Shown here: positions 1 through 6,820 of the stretch, in pieces
Numbering within the stretch: position 1 is the first letter of the stretch
Layout: each line of letters opens with the position of its first letter
NCBI GenBank assembly: GCA_964373615.1
Contig: CAYJVP010000016.1
Span: forward strand, 1-17,136
Origin: CAYJVP01 sp964373615
GTDB taxonomy: Bacteria; Patescibacteriota; Patescibacteriia; UBA9934; GWF2-40-263
DNA: 17,136 nt
Direction of reading: 5' to 3'
The notes under the pieces: model-generated
Database searches by the model: none
Told to the model about the DNA's origin: nothing
Seen by the model: only the letters and a program-made list of their open reading frames with translations
Made by a program: the position numbers and the translations under genes

Positions 1-698
1 GTATTTGATTGATCCGATGAGATGTCGTTAATCGAATTCAGCGTGCGAAGATGAAGCGCTCCCTTTGAACCAGCGAGAAGCTCGGCTGCCTTGGCAAGGT
101 TCGTCGCGGCAGAAACCTCGCCTTCCGAGTTGATGATAACCGCGCGGCGTTCGCGCTCGGCCTCGGCCTGTTTGGCGATCGTCCGGATCATTTCCGGTGG
201 CAGATTGATGTCTTTCAGTTCGACCGTTGTCACCTCGACTCCCCAGTTGGTGGTGGCCGCGTCAACGCTCTTCTCAATTTTTTCCGAAATGGTCGTGCGT
301 TGAGACAGAAGCTCATCGAGCGTGACTTCCCCAACGATGTTTCGCATCGTCGTTTGTGCGAGCTGAAGCACGGCATAGAAAATATTCTCGACCTCGAGCA
401 CGGCCTTTGCCGGATCCGTCACCTTGTAGTAGATGACCGCGTTGATCTTTGCAGAAACGTTGTCCTTTGTAATGGCGTCCTGCGAAGGTACGTCAACGGC
501 TTTGAGACGCAGATCGACCTTGCGCATAGACTGAAACACCGGAATCACAAGCCGCCAGCCAGCGCCAACCATGCCGGTATAACGTCCCATCGTAAACTTC
601 ACACCGCGCTCGTACTGGTTGACCTGACGCAAGCTCGCAAGCAACGCGACCACCACGAAGGGCGCGATCGAAAAGAGAAACGCAATGAAATCTTCCAT
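1..698 (-). CDS. Slipin / stomatin-like SPFH (band 7) protein, 3' end outside window
   Basis: Translating the minus strand from the ATG at 698 gives an open frame of 232 codons that leaves the window without a stop. It has a short hydrophobic N-terminus (about residues 5-21), then the SPFH core: YERGVKF near residue 30, DLRLKAVDVPSQDAITKDN, VEVTTVELKDINLPPEM, and the AERERRAVIINSEGE helix typical of slipins. The family usually has about 250-260 residues, so only a short tail is missing. Family members are membrane-anchored scaffolds forming oligomers in lipid microdomains, often paired with an NfeD protease; no NfeD gene is visible, but one could lie beyond the edge. The gene starts 24 bases after the upstream hydrolase stop and probably ends the same operon. 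No strong Shine-Dalgarno is seen. Family assignment is firm; the cellular role here is unknown. Confidence 0.93.
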   Translation of the reverse strand, partial: MEDFIAFLFSIAPFVVVALLASLRQVNQYERGVKFTMGRYTGMVGAGWRLVIPVFQSMRKVDLRLKAVDVPSQDAITKDNVSAKINAVIYYKVTDPAKAVLEVENIFYAVLQLAQTTMRNIVGEVTLDELLSQRTTISEKIEKSVDAATTNWGVEVTTVELKDINLPPEMIRTIAKQAEAERERRAVIINSEGEVSAATNLAKAAELLAGSKGALHLRTLNSINDISSDQSN

Positions 699-722
699 AA
701 AAATTTATAGTCCCGATAATAA

Positions 723-1601
723 TTACATGGTTGACGGGAGCTTTCCTTCTCTTAGCCAGAGACGGATCAACTCATAGAGTTTTTGAAAATGTGACTCGTG
801 GCGCAAACGGTGATGGGCGTTCATCAAGATATACCACGCTTTGTGCGATTCCGGAAGAGCCTGATGCAACATCTCTTGATGCTCAACGGGCGTCAGTTTG
901 TCCTTTTCGTGAGCAACATGAAGCACGGGCATTCGAAGATGGACGGCTTCAGGAAGAAGGTCGTAGCGCAAACGATCCTCCATGTGTGCCCAATCAAGCC
1001 GCCGGATGAGGCCGGGGCGCGATTGGCTCTCCCAAATCATGGAACCGAACCGTTTCCACCCGCTAAGATTGTTGGTCTTTTCAAGCGTCTGATAGCTCAA
1101 TACCCCAGAGACCATGGGAGCAAGAAGAATGAGACGAGCCACACGCGTTGGATGCTCGGCCGCGTACAGGGCTGCACACATGCCGCCCATGTCGTGACCA
1201 ACAAGAACGAGTGGCTCGCGAAACCATGGCTGCTCGCACGTCCAGTCAACAACATCCGAAAGGTCCGAAAGATATCCGCTCGCCGTCGCTTTTCGAAACG
1301 CTCCATCGCTTTCGCCGACCCCGTTTGTGGCGTCAAAACGAACCGCGGTGTATCCCTCGTCGCGCAGAGCACGCGAGACCGTCTCGACGTCTGCCTCGTT
1401 TTTCGAGCACCCAAGCCCGTGCAGGATGACCGCGGTTCCCTTCACCCCAGGTTCGTCAACAAGCACGACCACGCGTTGGTGCTTGCGATTGCGGAGAGAA
1501 ACCTTACGCACCCCGGAGCTGGGCTGGCTTGGCAGCGCAACCTCGGCAGGCCGTGCGTGTGCTTGAAATTTGCTTACAAAATCACGAAAAAAAAGGCCCA
1601 T
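723..1601 (-). CDS. Alpha/beta hydrolase with Asp at the nucleophile elbow
   Basis: Numbering uses the longest frame (GTG start at 1619, 298 aa). I prefer the ATG at 1601 (residue 7, MGLFFRDF), which has CCAGG ten bases upstream. The fold markers are in order: oxyanion-hole HGLG (67-70), nucleophile elbow GHDMGG (141-146), the acid loop HEKDKLTP (237-244, D240), and the catalytic-His region NAHHRL (267-272). The elbow residue is D143, not the Ser usual in esterases and S33 peptidases. Asp at this place is typical of haloalkane dehalogenases and epoxide hydrolases, although the rest of the protein resembles the serine-hydrolase or feruloyl-esterase-like branch. No signal peptide, so probably cytoplasmic. 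It lies between the secreted amidohydrolase gene and the slipin gene in the same operon. Substrate unknown. Confidence 0.9.
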   Translation of the reverse strand: MGLFFRDFVSKFQAHARPAEVALPSQPSSGVRKVSLRNRKHQRVVVLVDEPGVKGTAVILHGLGCSKNEADVETVSRALRDEGYTAVRFDATNGVGESDGAFRKATASGYLSDLSDVVDWTCEQPWFREPLVLVGHDMGGMCAALYAAEHPTRVARLILLAPMVSGVLSYQTLEKTNNLSGWKRFGSMIWESQSRPGLIRRLDWAHMEDRLRYDLLPEAVHLRMPVLHVAHEKDKLTPVEHQEMLHQALPESHKAWYILMNAHHRLRHESHFQKLYELIRLWLREGKLPSTM

Positions 1602-1657
1602 ACCTATGTAACCTGGCACGAAAACGTCTCATGGTCAAGACCAATGACCCTAGGCCG

Positions 1658-1676
1658 CCTCTTCCAGAAGAAGAGG
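1658..1676. other. Intercistronic hairpin, 7-bp stem
   Basis: CCTCTTC (1658-1664) and GAAGAGG (1670-1676) form a perfect 7-bp stem with a 5-base loop, between the amidohydrolase stop and the hydrolase start. No T-run follows on either strand, so it is not a convincing terminator; it could be an RNA processing or stability element. The dyad is visible, the function is a guess. Confidence 0.3.
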
Positions 1677-1693
1677 TTCCGAATGATAAACAC

Positions 1694-3409
1694 TCATGGC
1701 TCAAATAATCGTTGAGCATTTTTATACGCAAAATTTTCCTGCACGTCTGGATCAAGCCTGCCAATGAATGCACGTCCATAATCAGCAAGCATCTTTCCCA
1801 CCTCTACATCGTAGGTCCAAAGCGCTTCCCCGCCACGGTCCGTCCCCCACATGAACCGATCCGGATGCGCCTGGATCATGTCCTCATACAGTTCGAGATC
1901 CTTCTCAATGAGCGGCTCAAAGTCCTCAAAATACTCTAAAAACTCTTCCGGGGTCACCTCACGGCGCAATAACCACTCGTCCCCGTACAAGTCATTCATG
2001 GTGAAGTAGATATTTGAATATTCATCCATGAGCTCCACGATGTCTGGCTGAATCTGATCGCCGTGTACCAGAAATGCAACGTCTGGATATTGCTCAAGGA
2101 CACGCGCTAGGTTGTCGTCCTGGCCGTCACCAGGGTGAAAATACACGGCCATCATTTCATCCTCAATGATCGGATAGATCTCAAGCAGTCGGTCGTCATC
2201 CGGGGAAAGCTCGGGCGCGCCGCCGTCTCGTTCATACAGGCCGATCTCGCCGTACCCGTCAAACAGATGAGGTGCATACTCTAACATCTCCTGAAGCGTG
2301 GTGGCGTCAACGGTTGGAAAACCTTCAGGGTTCCCATCGTCATCTGGCGGCATGATAAACGGAATGAACAAATCTGGGTATAGATCCATGGTTCGATCAG
2401 CAACTTCCACCATGTGCTCAGCCGGGTCAGGAACATCGGGATACACCGGAAAAAACGAAATCGCTGACTGGGTTCCCTCGCTCTGCAACACGCACGCAAT
2501 CTCTGGGATCGTAATATTCACTCCGAGCGAAGGGCGATCGCCTGCCTCTTCTTCCAGTTCTTCCGGCGAGGCGCCCACATCCGCGTCTGGAATATTGGCG
2601 ATATGCAGATGCGAGTCGATCATGGGACCCGTGTAGGAACCTTCTGGATAGACTCGAGATTCCACCTCGCAGTCAGTTTCAGCAAACGCCGCTTGAACCC
2701 GCGCTTCCCAACCGTCTTCCTCTTCCTGTTCTTCCTGCCACGCAAGGTTTTTCAGATCACGCCAATCCTCATCGCTCATCATGAGCACGTCTATGTTCTC
2801 AAGTCCCAAATCACGTACACTCAACGCCCAGTCATTCATGACCTCATCGATGGTAGAGGTGATGTCATACAGTCCGTCATCCCCATAAAAATAATATTTT
2901 GACCATGACGGATCCTCTTCGTTGTCGTCAAACAACGTGGAGCCGATGGGGATCTCTTGATCTTCAAGTGGATCGTCCACCGTATAGGCGGCAAAGAATC
3001 CATCAGACAAATCATTGACTCGACTCGCCCAGTTCTCACCGTACAAATAGAGAGCGGCTCCCTCAGAAGGAATGGCGCGCAACCTTCCTCCTGGCTCGAC
3101 CGCATAGACCGTTGGCGAACTCTGGATCTTCAAAAGTCGCGTGCCAGCTTGATAGGGGACGAGCCCACCGAGTTCGTACGTTGCAAGCTCGACGCACGAC
3201 ACGGTCAGGACATTGTCAAAATTAGCAAACCAGGTGAAGTAGGTTTTTTCATCTGGAAACACCCAGCGACGATTCTGCGCATCAAGATAATACACGCTTG
3301 CGTAATCCGGACAACGAATGAGTGAGCCCGCACCAACCTCTTGCGCCGAGACTGAAACGATCGGGAGACACATGGCGATGATGGAAAAAAAGAAGATTCG
3401 TTTATGCAT
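1694..3409 (-). CDS. Secreted amidohydrolase fused to a CPR surface-protein domain
   Basis: This 571-aa protein starts at an ATG preceded by a strong AGGAGG. Residues 1-22 are a signal peptide (KR, then FFFSIIAMCLPIVSV, cleavage after SAQ or nearby). Residues about 29-148 (LIRCPDY, RRWVFPDEKTYFTWF, LGGLVPYQAGTRLLKI, YAVEPGGRLR, LYGENW, DLSDGFF) match a domain I know from many uncharacterised CPR exported proteins. An acidic linker (about 150-255) leads to an amidohydrolase-type TIM barrel: metal ligands HLH (267-269), candidate E388, H425 (YFHPGD), H449 (VHGD) and D524 (WGTD), the arrangement of the amidohydrolase-2 family. The catalytic set therefore looks intact. Predicted to be extracellular or cell-surface, which is unusual for this mostly cytoplasmic superfamily. 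It follows the zinc-ribbon protein gene by 24 bases. Substrate unknown; a lactonase, decarboxylase or phosphotriesterase-type activity is possible. Confidence 0.9.
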   Translation of the reverse strand: MHKRIFFFSIIAMCLPIVSVSAQEVGAGSLIRCPDYASVYYLDAQNRRWVFPDEKTYFTWFANFDNVLTVSCVELATYELGGLVPYQAGTRLLKIQSSPTVYAVEPGGRLRAIPSEGAALYLYGENWASRVNDLSDGFFAAYTVDDPLEDQEIPIGSTLFDDNEEDPSWSKYYFYGDDGLYDITSTIDEVMNDWALSVRDLGLENIDVLMMSDEDWRDLKNLAWQEEQEEEDGWEARVQAAFAETDCEVESRVYPEGSYTGPMIDSHLHIANIPDADVGASPEELEEEAGDRPSLGVNITIPEIACVLQSEGTQSAISFFPVYPDVPDPAEHMVEVADRTMDLYPDLFIPFIMPPDDDGNPEGFPTVDATTLQEMLEYAPHLFDGYGEIGLYERDGGAPELSPDDDRLLEIYPIIEDEMMAVYFHPGDGQDDNLARVLEQYPDVAFLVHGDQIQPDIVELMDEYSNIYFTMNDLYGDEWLLRREVTPEEFLEYFEDFEPLIEKDLELYEDMIQAHPDRFMWGTDRGGEALWTYDVEVGKMLADYGRAFIGRLDPDVQENFAYKNAQRLFEP

Positions 3410-3433
3410 ACCCTCCTGGCATGGCCGTTAAAA

Positions 3434-4210
3434 TTATAACTCGCGTTTGAGTCCACGACCAGGATAACACGCCGGCACCCTCTTCAGCTGCCACGCCTCT
3501 TTCAGCCCCTCTTGATCCACACCCCGTTGCCACGTAGATACATTCCCGCAGTGTGGACAGCGCATCACGCGCCCAATCCCCGTCTCGTCCTGCTCGAGCT
3601 CCCCGCTCCAACCAGCATTTCGACCACACAGCGGACATTCTTCCTGATATGCCCAGTCCAACGCGCCAGCGTCCGGACGTGACGCCACAACGGGCACAAG
3701 ACGCAAAAATTGCGGCCCAGACTCTTTCACCTCCCACGTCGATCGATGAACCATGAAGCGACTTCCCACACCAACCTTGAGTCTTGCCCTGTCCTCAAAC
3801 AAGATATTGTACGCCGGACCCGTGCGCGGTGTTCCATCCGCTGCCCAATACTCCTGTTCTGAAACATACCCCGCTGCCACGGATACGCCGTCGATGTCCT
3901 CCACGGTATTCCTCTTAAAAAGAATTTCGTCATCCGACAAGGGCAACGGAGCGCGGGCGACCTCCATGGCTGCGCTTTTGCGCAAGAACCACAAAGGAAT
4001 CTTCCCACGAAGAAGAAGCGTGGCGCCACATACGATCAAAAATACTGTCGCTCCAATACCCAAGCGAAACACACGACCCGCGTCTGCAGCCGAAGCCAAC
4101 ACGATCCCGAAAAACAGCACCCCAAGGAGCATCAAAAATAATCCAATGCGTCGTGTATAGGAGCGCGGCACGCACGCCTGTGAGCCCAGTGGTTCGCGGT
4201 TTCTCTCCAT
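3434..4210 (-). CDS. Two-TM membrane protein with C-terminal zinc ribbon
   Basis: A 258-aa protein I cannot assign to a named family. Two hydrophobic helices (about residues 21-41 and 49-67) separated by a short polar turn form an N-terminal hairpin. A soluble region (about 80-175, probably beta-rich) follows, then a zinc ribbon with CPLC (192-195) and CPHC (218-221) spaced by 22 residues. The start ATG at 4210 lies 3 bases after the lipoprotein stop (TAA at 4214-4216), so translational coupling is likely. The topology suggests both termini face the same side, probably the cytoplasm, with the zinc ribbon binding a partner. Its place between two exported proteins suggests an accessory role in surface function, but that is inference. 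Confidence 0.85.
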   Translation of the reverse strand: MERNREPLGSQACVPRSYTRRIGLFLMLLGVLFFGIVLASAADAGRVFRLGIGATVFLIVCGATLLLRGKIPLWFLRKSAAMEVARAPLPLSDDEILFKRNTVEDIDGVSVAAGYVSEQEYWAADGTPRTGPAYNILFEDRARLKVGVGSRFMVHRSTWEVKESGPQFLRLVPVVASRPDAGALDWAYQEECPLCGRNAGWSGELEQDETGIGRVMRCPHCGNVSTWQRGVDQEGLKEAWQLKRVPACYPGRGLKREL

Positions 4211-4213
4211 ACG

Positions 4214-5203
4214 TTACGGCGTGGTCGCCGACACAATCACCCACCCATACCCATTGTCCATTGTTTCGCTTGGGACCATGGCCGCCACGTAAATGCGCAG
4301 CGCGCCATCCGACAGCAAGACGATCTTTGGATCGTTCAGTGAATAGACATCGAGATCAACAAAGTCCTCGAAGGAAAACAGCTTCCCCTCATAGGAAAAC
4401 GTTTTCCCCCCGTCCTCACTGATATAGGAATGGATCGACCCCTGTCGGCCCAAGGGCGCTTTTGGCCCCTGTGTCTGGTGCATGATCACAAGCCGCACGC
4501 GTCCGTCCGGGAGCAGAATCGCATTGGGGTCCATGAAGGAATTGTACTCGAGCGTACCGTCCAGGATGTTTTCGTCTGTCAGCGTGAAATTCATACCCTG
4601 GTCGTCTGGCGCGGCATAGAGACGGTTGACCACGACCTCGCCTTGCGTGTTCGTCGTGTTGTGGAGCATGACCACCCCACCCTCCGCGTCCACGAAATAA
4701 GTATACACCCCAAAGGTTTCTTCCGGCTTTGTCGAGGCCGAGCGCGTGGGCTGATATCGCACGCCTGGATCCGACACGTAGACAACCCCGTCCTCTGAAC
4801 GCTCACTCACAAGCTGCGCCGACCGTGGATGATAGCTATAGCGACGCCAGGTCCCGTCCAGCAGTTGAACCCCCGGGGGGATTTGAGTCAGCGGCCCAAG
4901 AGCCTCTCCTTCGCCAAATGTTAATCCGTCCGCCGCCGTCGCCACACGCACGCGCTCCATCGGGAGACCTTTGAGCTGTACGGAACGATACTCGTAGGCG
5001 AGGGTGACTTCCTGCCCGTCCACCTTGATGACGATGGGGTTCGAGGCGTCCGGAATCCGCACTCCGTCGTCGATCACAAAGACGAGCTCTTCCTGCTCAC
5101 CCGTAACGTCGGATGGCAGCACCGTTTCCACGGACTCGCGCAGAGAACACCCGACTCCGGCAAGCAGAAGAAAGATGAAAAACCATGGAAGAAATATTCG
5201 CAT
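4214..5203 (-). CDS. Lipoprotein with sialidase-like Asp-box beta-propeller
   Basis: I chose the ATG at 5203 (329 aa) because it opens directly into a signal peptide, MRIFLPWFFIFLLLAGVGC. An in-frame TTG at 5218 overlaps the nitroreductase stop (TTGA) and would add five residues. The likely lipidated cysteine is C19; its lipobox (GVGC) is loose because the -3 residue is Gly. The rest resembles a BNR/Asp-box propeller: ADGLTF (91-96), DPNAILLPDGRVRLV (225-239), SEDGGKTF (262-269) and DPKIVLLSDGALRIYVA (291-307). Such proteins include sialidases and glycan-binding propellers. The catalytic Arg triad of true sialidases cannot be confirmed by eye. It is probably anchored on the outer face of the membrane and made together with the downstream surface proteins. 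Confidence 0.87.
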   Translation of the reverse strand: MRIFLPWFFIFLLLAGVGCSLRESVETVLPSDVTGEQEELVFVIDDGVRIPDASNPIVIKVDGQEVTLAYEYRSVQLKGLPMERVRVATAADGLTFGEGEALGPLTQIPPGVQLLDGTWRRYSYHPRSAQLVSERSEDGVVYVSDPGVRYQPTRSASTKPEETFGVYTYFVDAEGGVVMLHNTTNTQGEVVVNRLYAAPDDQGMNFTLTDENILDGTLEYNSFMDPNAILLPDGRVRLVIMHQTQGPKAPLGRQGSIHSYISEDGGKTFSYEGKLFSFEDFVDLDVYSLNDPKIVLLSDGALRIYVAAMVPSETMDNGYGWVIVSATTP

Positions 5204-5214
5204 AGAAAAGAGGG

Positions 5215-5790
5215 TCAATGGTCTGAATGAAACGTGCCCTCCATCACGATCTCCCGCATGGGCCGACGATCGGATGGGGTCTCGCGCTCCTGCAAGGCGG
5301 GATCGAGATCCTCCTTCTTGCCGGGCTTCCCGACGGCCACCATTGCCTCGACATCATACTCGTCCGGCACGCCGAGCAAACGGCGCGCGGCCTCATAATC
5401 CAATCCCTCCATGCCATGAGCAACAAGACCGCGGGCGCGCGCTTCGAGCGCCAGATTCTCCCATGCTGCGCCTGTGTCCAAAGAATGCGTACGGCTTGGT
5501 TTGCCGTTGTGATCAAAGGTTTTTTTAGAAAGAATAACAACAAGCGCCGCCGCGCGTTTCGTCCATGATTGGTTAAACGGAACCAACAAACCAAAGAAAC
5601 GATCCCAGTGCTCTGTATCACGTTTCGCGTAAAGAAAACGCCACGGTTGATTATTGTATGAAGAAGGCGCCCAACGTGCCGCTTCAAAGAGAGGCATGAG
5701 TTCCTCGTCCGTGAGCGACTCACCGCTCATCGCGCGCGGCGACCAGCGGTCGAGAATGTATGGCTGGATGGAATAGAGAGACGTACGCAT
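5215..5790 (-). CDS. Nitroreductase family FMN-dependent oxidoreductase
   Basis: A 191-aa protein with the nitroreductase fold markers: RWSPRAM (15-21), the FMN-binding stretch ARWAPSSYNNQPWRF (38-52), and a helix starting TGAAWENLALEARARGL that contributes to the dimer interface and FMN site. The family reduces nitro compounds, quinones or flavins with NAD(P)H as a homodimer in the cytoplasm. The length matches the family (about 180-220). The ATG at 5790 has only a weak upstream GATCC region. It is the first gene of the minus-strand operon; the compact REP palindrome lies 38 bases upstream and may carry or disturb its promoter. The stop TGA overlaps the alternative TTG start of the lipoprotein gene. 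Confidence 0.93.
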   Translation of the reverse strand: MRTSLYSIQPYILDRWSPRAMSGESLTDEELMPLFEAARWAPSSYNNQPWRFLYAKRDTEHWDRFFGLLVPFNQSWTKRAAALVVILSKKTFDHNGKPSRTHSLDTGAAWENLALEARARGLVAHGMEGLDYEAARRLLGVPDEYDVEAMVAVGKPGKKEDLDPALQERETPSDRRPMREIVMEGTFHSDH

Positions 5791-5828
5791 ACAGGGATCA
5801 GGTCGGATTATGGACTTTTTGCGGATTT

Positions 5829-5887
5829 GGGGTCAGGTCGGGATACGGGAATTTTGACTACGAATTCCCATATCCCGACCTGACCCC
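5829..5887. repeat. Compact REP-type palindrome, type A (25-bp arms, 9-base loop)
   Basis: The left arm at 5829-5853 begins GGGGTCAGGTCGGGATACGG and ends GAATT; the right arm at 5863-5887 is its reverse complement with one mismatch (CATATC against CGTATC). This is the end sequence of the RAYT element also found at 6263-6285, 10665-10860 and 11279-11463, here with no transposase content between the arms. The left flank GCGGATTT is shared with the copy at 10665. The 500 bases between the nitroreductase start and 6296 hold only this, the next palindrome and the RAYT pseudogene. Confidence 0.92.
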
Positions 5888-6026
5888 AGTCCTTTAAGGC
5901 TTAGGCAAAAAATGGTCTATATTATTGGCGGCGATGAAATCTCCGCTTGATGCAAGAATAAGTGTTTTCATGAGATTAATTATGGTTCAAGTATAGCGAG
6001 CAAGCAAATGTTGGTGTAGTGCGAAA

Positions 6027-6088
6027 GGGGTCAGGTCTTGGGGTGAGGAGTTTTGTACATCCTACACCAAACCCCAAGACCTGACCCC
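6027..6088. repeat. REP-type palindrome, type B (18-bp perfect arms)
   Basis: GGGGTCAGGTCTTGGGGT (6027-6044) is perfectly complementary to 6071-6088, enclosing 26 bases that contain TTGTACAT and CTACACCAA. A second, decayed copy lies at 9740-9796. The segment TTGGTGTAG just outside (6011-6019) also complements CTACACCAA inside (6062-6070), so alternative foldings are possible. It abuts the truncated end of the RAYT pseudogene, which suggests that this element replaced the rest of that gene. Confidence 0.9.
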
Positions 6089-6097
6089 AAATCAGCC

Positions 6098-6285
6098 CAA
6101 TTGTGTGTCTCGATCGTGTCCGTCAAAACTTGGAGGAATCTTAAAACGATCACGATCAGTTCGATAGATGTCCCGTCGGGCGTTCCCTCGCGAGGTGATG
6201 TGATACAGGGCACCCGGGTACTCAATACGAAGGGGTCGAGCCATACCTGATCAGTCTACCACAATTCCCGTATCCCGACCTGACC
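6098..6285 (-). pseudogene. REP-associated tyrosine transposase (RAYT), N-terminal remnant with its type A end
   Basis: The minus-strand ATG at 6244 opens with MARPLRIEYPGALYHITSRG, followed by NARRDIYRTDRDRF, the classic N-terminus of Y1/HUH REP-associated transposases. After DRDRF the frame breaks; RFLQVLTDTIETHNW continues in a shifted frame to about 6098, where type B palindrome sequence replaces the rest. The HUH metal-binding histidines and the catalytic tyrosine, which come later in the family, are absent, so it cannot be active. Upstream of the ATG is TGGTAGACTGATCA and then the type A end (6263-6285, one base changed at its outer edge). This copy explains the miniature elements at 10665 and 11279, which begin with the same end sequence. 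Confidence 0.87.
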
Positions 6286-6290
6286 ACGTT

Positions 6291-6550
6291 CCGCTTATCA
6301 ACCTCTTGGCCAAGCTTTTGCAAAACGACCCGACCGTGTTAAACTCATCCGCGCCAACCCCTTCCCGAACGAACCGCCACGCTTCATCCGTGCCTACCGC
6401 TACGAATATCACTTCACCACGCCGGCCGAGCGCAAAGAAAGCGGCAACTGGTGGAAGCGCGAACTAGTCGGCGAGTTCTTCCCCATCGTCTCTCTGCAGG
6501 ATAAGGGGTTCCGCCAACTCCTTGAGGCCGAAGGTTGGCTAACCCAGTAA
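6291..6550 (+). pseudogene. Lipase maturation factor C-terminal fragment
   Basis: Reading from 6297 gives INLLAKLLQNDPTVL, and after a 1-base frame change near 6338 the frame continues KLIRANPFPNEPPRFIRAYR, then YEYHFTTPAERKESGNWWKREL, GEFFPIVSL and a TAA at 6548-6550. NPFP..PPR, the Y-Y-F block and WW+REL are hallmarks of the C-terminus of lipase maturation factor family proteins, multi-pass membrane proteins. All N-terminal membrane helices are missing; the fragment begins directly after the RAYT end (GTTCCGC). It therefore looks like a gene cut by the transposon and since decayed. The same codon style continues into the downstream genes, so all three may have arrived together. Confidence 0.7.
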
Positions 6551-6559
6551 CAAACGAAT

Positions 6560-6820
6560 ATGCCAGAGCCGATCCGTCTGTCACAAATCATGCAGATATT
6601 GAAATTCCTGCCGGCACAACAGCGCTCATATGTCCGGGATATTCTTTTCGACAACCCGGAACTGTTGCTCGAGCTGCAAAATCGTCTTGAGAGAAAAACA
6701 GAGGCGATGCGTAAGCGCGACACCAAGGCGCTGCGAGCCATCGAGCAGGAGGAGCAGGTTGAGGTGCAAGGGTTCCTCGACCAGCTGGCGCAGATGAAGA
6801 TAAAGGCAAAATTGGTATGA
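6560..6820 (+). CDS. Small helical protein coupled to the metallopeptidase gene
   Basis: 86 aa, no family recognised. The sequence is soluble and strongly helical: an N-terminal part (LSQIMQILKFLPAQQRSYVRDILF) that could form a small bundle, then a charged coiled-coil-like stretch (about residues 30-75, LLELQNRLERKTEAM, RAIEQEEQVEVQGFLDQL). The start ATG at 6560 is 9 bases after the pseudogene stop and lacks a clear Shine-Dalgarno. Its TGA overlaps the ATG of the peptidase gene (ATGA, 6817-6820), a sign of translational coupling and often of products made in fixed ratio. It could be an adaptor, chaperone or inhibitor of the peptidase; this rests on gene order alone. Confidence 0.75.
   Translation: MPEPIRLSQIMQILKFLPAQQRSYVRDILFDNPELLLELQNRLERKTEAMRKRDTKALRAIEQEEQVEVQGFLDQLAQMKIKAKLV

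Noticed and set aside
300..710. Plus-strand frame of 136 codons
   Set aside because: It is antisense to the slipin gene, whose family assignment is secure.
798..1715. Plus-strand frame of 305 codons
   Set aside because: It lies opposite the alpha/beta hydrolase, whose catalytic motifs are clear. The plus-strand translation has no recognisable fold and runs past the gene ends.
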